Origin: an uncultured Roseburia sp.
GTDB lineage: Bacteria; Bacillota; Clostridia; Lachnospirales; Lachnospiraceae
Length of the DNA stretch: 64,000 nt
Reading direction: 5' to 3'
Assembly: GCA_934292805.1 (NCBI GenBank)
Contig: CAKQXQ010000008.1
Location: forward strand, 1 to 64,000
The notes under the pieces: model-generated
The model's database searches: none
Told to the model about the DNA's origin: nothing
The model's input: the letters and a program-made list of their open reading frames with translations, nothing else
Translations under genes and position numbers: made by a program
In this document: positions 61,964 to 64,000 of the stretch, piece by piece
Layout: each line of letters starts with the position of its first letter
How positions within the stretch are numbered: the first letter of the stretch is position 1

Positions 61964-62355
61964 GACTGACATTTTTTCAAGGATAAAACACGTTCAAAGA
62001 TCAGACCTGTGATCATCCAGACAGGCGCATAATCCAGACGGATAACACCATTTATGTTCGTGGGAACATTACTGTAATCCCACGGACACAGATGGTGTTT
62101 TTTTAAGAGAGAACCGCTGAAAAATTCAAATCCGAAAATTCCTGCCGCATATATTATGCTTCTGATGAGGGCAGGGAGCTTCTGGATATGACGGTAAAAT
62201 GGCCGGATAATAGCAGCGGTACCGTAGATTGGAAACATCCAGACTGAAGTCTGTCCGATCAGCCGCATATCTTTTTTTCGGATACTTCCAAGCGAAGTAA
62301 ATAGTATTTCCAGACACCATCCGGTAAGACCACATAGAAGAAAATCGTGTTTCAT
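61960..62355 (-). CDS. CmpB-like (putative ABC transporter type IV) membrane protein
   Basis: The 131-residue protein has about four hydrophobic segments and the motifs GLTGWCLEILFTSLG, SVWMFPIYGTAAII, and CPWDYSNVPTNINGVIRLDY. WDYS...INGVIRLDY is the signature of the PF06541-type membrane family, of unknown function. It is convergent with the PH-like gene. Confidence 0.78.
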   Translation of the reverse strand: MKHDFLLCGLTGWCLEILFTSLGSIRKKDMRLIGQTSVWMFPIYGTAAIIRPFYRHIQKLPALIRSIIYAAGIFGFEFFSGSLLKKHHLCPWDYSNVPTNINGVIRLDYAPVWMITGLIFERVLSLKKCQS

Positions 62356-62450
62356 TTAAAATCTCCTGTCAGCTTTTTATATAGGATGTCCCCAAAAAAC
62401 AAATTTATTACAGGATGGAAATCAGAAATGAATTCAAGAAGGCAGACAAC

Positions 62451-62479
62451 TTGTAAAAAAGTGCTTTCTGGCATATAAT
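62451..62479 (+). promoter_or_regulatory. promoter of murE
   Basis: TTGTAA (62451-62456) and TATAAT (62474-62479) are 17 nt apart, 34 nt upstream of the ATG. Confidence 0.65.
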
Positions 62480-62512
62480 GAAAAAAGTGTATTCATTGCA
62501 AAATGGAGAAAA

Positions 62513-64000
62513 ATGCAGTTCTTAAGCCGACTATTGCAGCAGATTTCTTACGAAAAGGTGATCGGGGAGACAGACAGGGAAGTGTCGTTGATATGTTGTC
62601 ATTCCGCAAAAGTACAAAAAGATACATTGTTTGTCTGCATCAGTGGATTCAGTGCAAATGGACATGAATACATTCCAAAAGCATTGGAGCGTGGAGCCGG
62701 AGTGATCGTAGTGGATTGCAGGTATGTGATCGAAAGCAGGCAGGGACCTATGATTTTGACAGAATGCACGAAAGTCAGTTTCTCTGACATATGGAAAAGA
62801 AAAAGTATTACCCTGGTTCTTGTAAAGGATACAAGAAGAGCATTATCTGCTCTTTCGGCTGCTTTTTACAATTTTCCGGCAACTAGATTAAAGATGATCG
62901 GAATCACAGGGACGAATGGTAAAACAACGACCATGTATATGATAGCAGGAATTTTACAACATGCAGGATACAGAGTCGGAACAATCGGGACGATCAATGC
63001 CTTTGATGGAAGAAAAGAGGAAACAAACTATAATACAACACCGGAATCCTGTGAGATACACAGACTTCTTGCACAGATGGCGGACAATGGATGTGACTGC
63101 TGTGTAATGGAAGTGTCGTCCCAGGGAATCGCATACGGTCGCGTCAGCGATATCTGCTTTGATATCGGGATATTTTTAAATATAGAGCCGGATCATATCG
63201 GCAGGGGAGAACACAGCAGCTTTTCCGAATATCTTCATTGTAAAAGCCAGCTGATGAGACAATGCCTTGTTGGAATTGTAAACAGGGATGATCTGAATGT
63301 TTTAAGAATACTGGCAGGTCATACCTGCGGAATGGTGAAGACATTTGCACTTTCTTATCCTTCGGATGTGATGGCAGAAAATATACAGTATACAATGGAT
63401 GCCGGCAGACTGACAAGTACATTTACAGTCAGAAGCCGGTCAGTAAAATATATGGCAAAAACAAAACTCCCAGGCAGATTTAATGTATACAATGCACTGG
63501 CTGCAATCGCAGCCGCAGAGCAGCTTGATGTACCGCCCAGAATAATACAGGAATCCCTTCTTGGCCAGAAGATACCGGGGCGTTGTGAAAATCTGACAGA
63601 AGGAAAAGAATATACGATTCTTGTTGATTACGCCCATAATGAACAGGGGTTAAAAAATCTTCTTCTGGCATTAAAAGAATTAAAACCGGGCAGGCTTGTT
63701 GTAATTTTTGGCTGTGGAGGTAACCGGTCAGAGCTGAGGCGGAGCCGCATGGGTGAAACAGCGGGAAAGCTTGCGGATTATACGATCCTTACATCAGATA
63801 ATCCCAGGTGGGAGGACGAAGAACATATATTAGATCAGATCGAGGATGGAATTTCCAGGACAACAGACAGGGAGCATTATTGCAGGATTACGGACAGAAG
63901 AGAAGCTGTACGATATGCAATAAATCATGCAAAAAGAGGCGATCTGATCGTTATTGCAGGAAAAGGGCATGAAAATTATCAGGAGATAAAAGGAGTCCGG
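62513..64000 (+). CDS. murE: MurE-type UDP-MurNAc-tripeptide ligase (partial, runs off the right edge)
   Basis: The frame is open from ATG 62513 to the end of the window (496 codons), so the C-terminus is missing only slightly. GGAGAAAA precedes the ATG. Motifs are P-loop GITGTNGKTTT, YNTTPES, CVMEVSSQGI, NIEPDHIG, LPGRFNVYNALAA, IPGRCENL, VDYAHN, and TSDNPRWE. The DNPR box is the meso-DAP-selecting signature of MurE, consistent with the dapA-dapB genes in the window. The usual EVSSHAL histidine and NLTRDHLD are changed, so it may be a second, divergent MurE paralogue. Confidence 0.88.
   Translation, partial: MQFLSRLLQQISYEKVIGETDREVSLICCHSAKVQKDTLFVCISGFSANGHEYIPKALERGAGVIVVDCRYVIESRQGPMILTECTKVSFSDIWKRKSITLVLVKDTRRALSALSAAFYNFPATRLKMIGITGTNGKTTTMYMIAGILQHAGYRVGTIGTINAFDGRKEETNYNTTPESCEIHRLLAQMADNGCDCCVMEVSSQGIAYGRVSDICFDIGIFLNIEPDHIGRGEHSSFSEYLHCKSQLMRQCLVGIVNRDDLNVLRILAGHTCGMVKTFALSYPSDVMAENIQYTMDAGRLTSTFTVRSRSVKYMAKTKLPGRFNVYNALAAIAAAEQLDVPPRIIQESLLGQKIPGRCENLTEGKEYTILVDYAHNEQGLKNLLLALKELKPGRLVVIFGCGGNRSELRRSRMGETAGKLADYTILTSDNPRWEDEEHILDQIEDGISRTTDREHYCRITDRREAVRYAINHAKRGDLIVIAGKGHENYQEIKGVR

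Overview
The window looks like chromosomal DNA of a Gram-positive anaerobe of the family Lachnospiraceae (class Clostridia). This is inferred from gene content and order, moderate-to-low GC, strong AGGAGG-type ribosome binding sites, class III fructose-bisphosphatase, class B sortase, a DNPR-type MurE (meso-DAP wall) and TTGACA/TATAAT promoters. No species can be named from the sequence alone.

About 0-31.4 kb is conserved housekeeping DNA, almost all on the + strand. It runs khpA, rimM, a trmD fused to a GNAT acetyltransferase, and rplS with its own promoter. Next come a class B sortase, signal peptidase, rbgA, rnhB, yraN, pgeF, an M42 peptidase and a two-gene ABC exporter. Then der-plsY-gpsA, dut, an orotate-PRTase-like gene, an msmX-like ATPase, a PucR/CdaR-type regulator and a topoisomerase IV-like pair. 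The stretch ends with a folate block (folC, folE, folP, folB-folK fusion), a HAD phosphatase, a CPBP protease, a Fur-family regulator, a DUF6688-like membrane protein and metY. An almost perfect SOS-box-like palindrome sits in the regulator promoter, and a MetR/MtaR-like operator sits upstream of metY.

About 31.4-46 kb is an AT-richer accessory island. It opens with a 224-nt inverted repeat and a BlaI-type repressor. It carries five YcxB-like membrane proteins plus decayed copies, two RCC1-repeat membrane proteins and a 537-bp truncated duplicate of one of them. On the - strand are a 179-aa protein without a signal peptide, a broken small gene, and an 804-aa peptidoglycan hydrolase with two catalytic domains, also without a signal peptide. 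A small sigma-70-type factor, an XRE regulator, an M56 (BlaR1-like) protease and a UviB/BhlA holin-like protein close it. The three - strand units share one promoter, AGTTTACA-N16-CTT, unlike the vegetative promoters elsewhere. The -35 TTTACA is the element known for the TcdR/BotR/UviA group of clostridial sigma factors. My inference is that the local sigma factor drives these genes, and that the holin-like protein and lysin take part in release of signal-less proteins. This is the best candidate for an undescribed system here.

About 46-64 kb returns to core genes: a PD-(D/E)XK nuclease-like gene, typA, a tandem-OB SSB, and a lysine riboswitch followed by a REP-like repeat, a second promoter, dapA and dapB. 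Then come fbp, a VanW-family protein, a TGS-uridine-kinase-like nucleoside kinase, rnpB, a zinc-ribbon membrane protein, a DUF5685-like protein, a J-domain protein, pyrB-pyrI on the - strand, a PH-like protein, a CmpB-like membrane protein, and murE, which runs off the right edge. No tRNA, rRNA, CRISPR array, insertion sequence or prophage was recognised.
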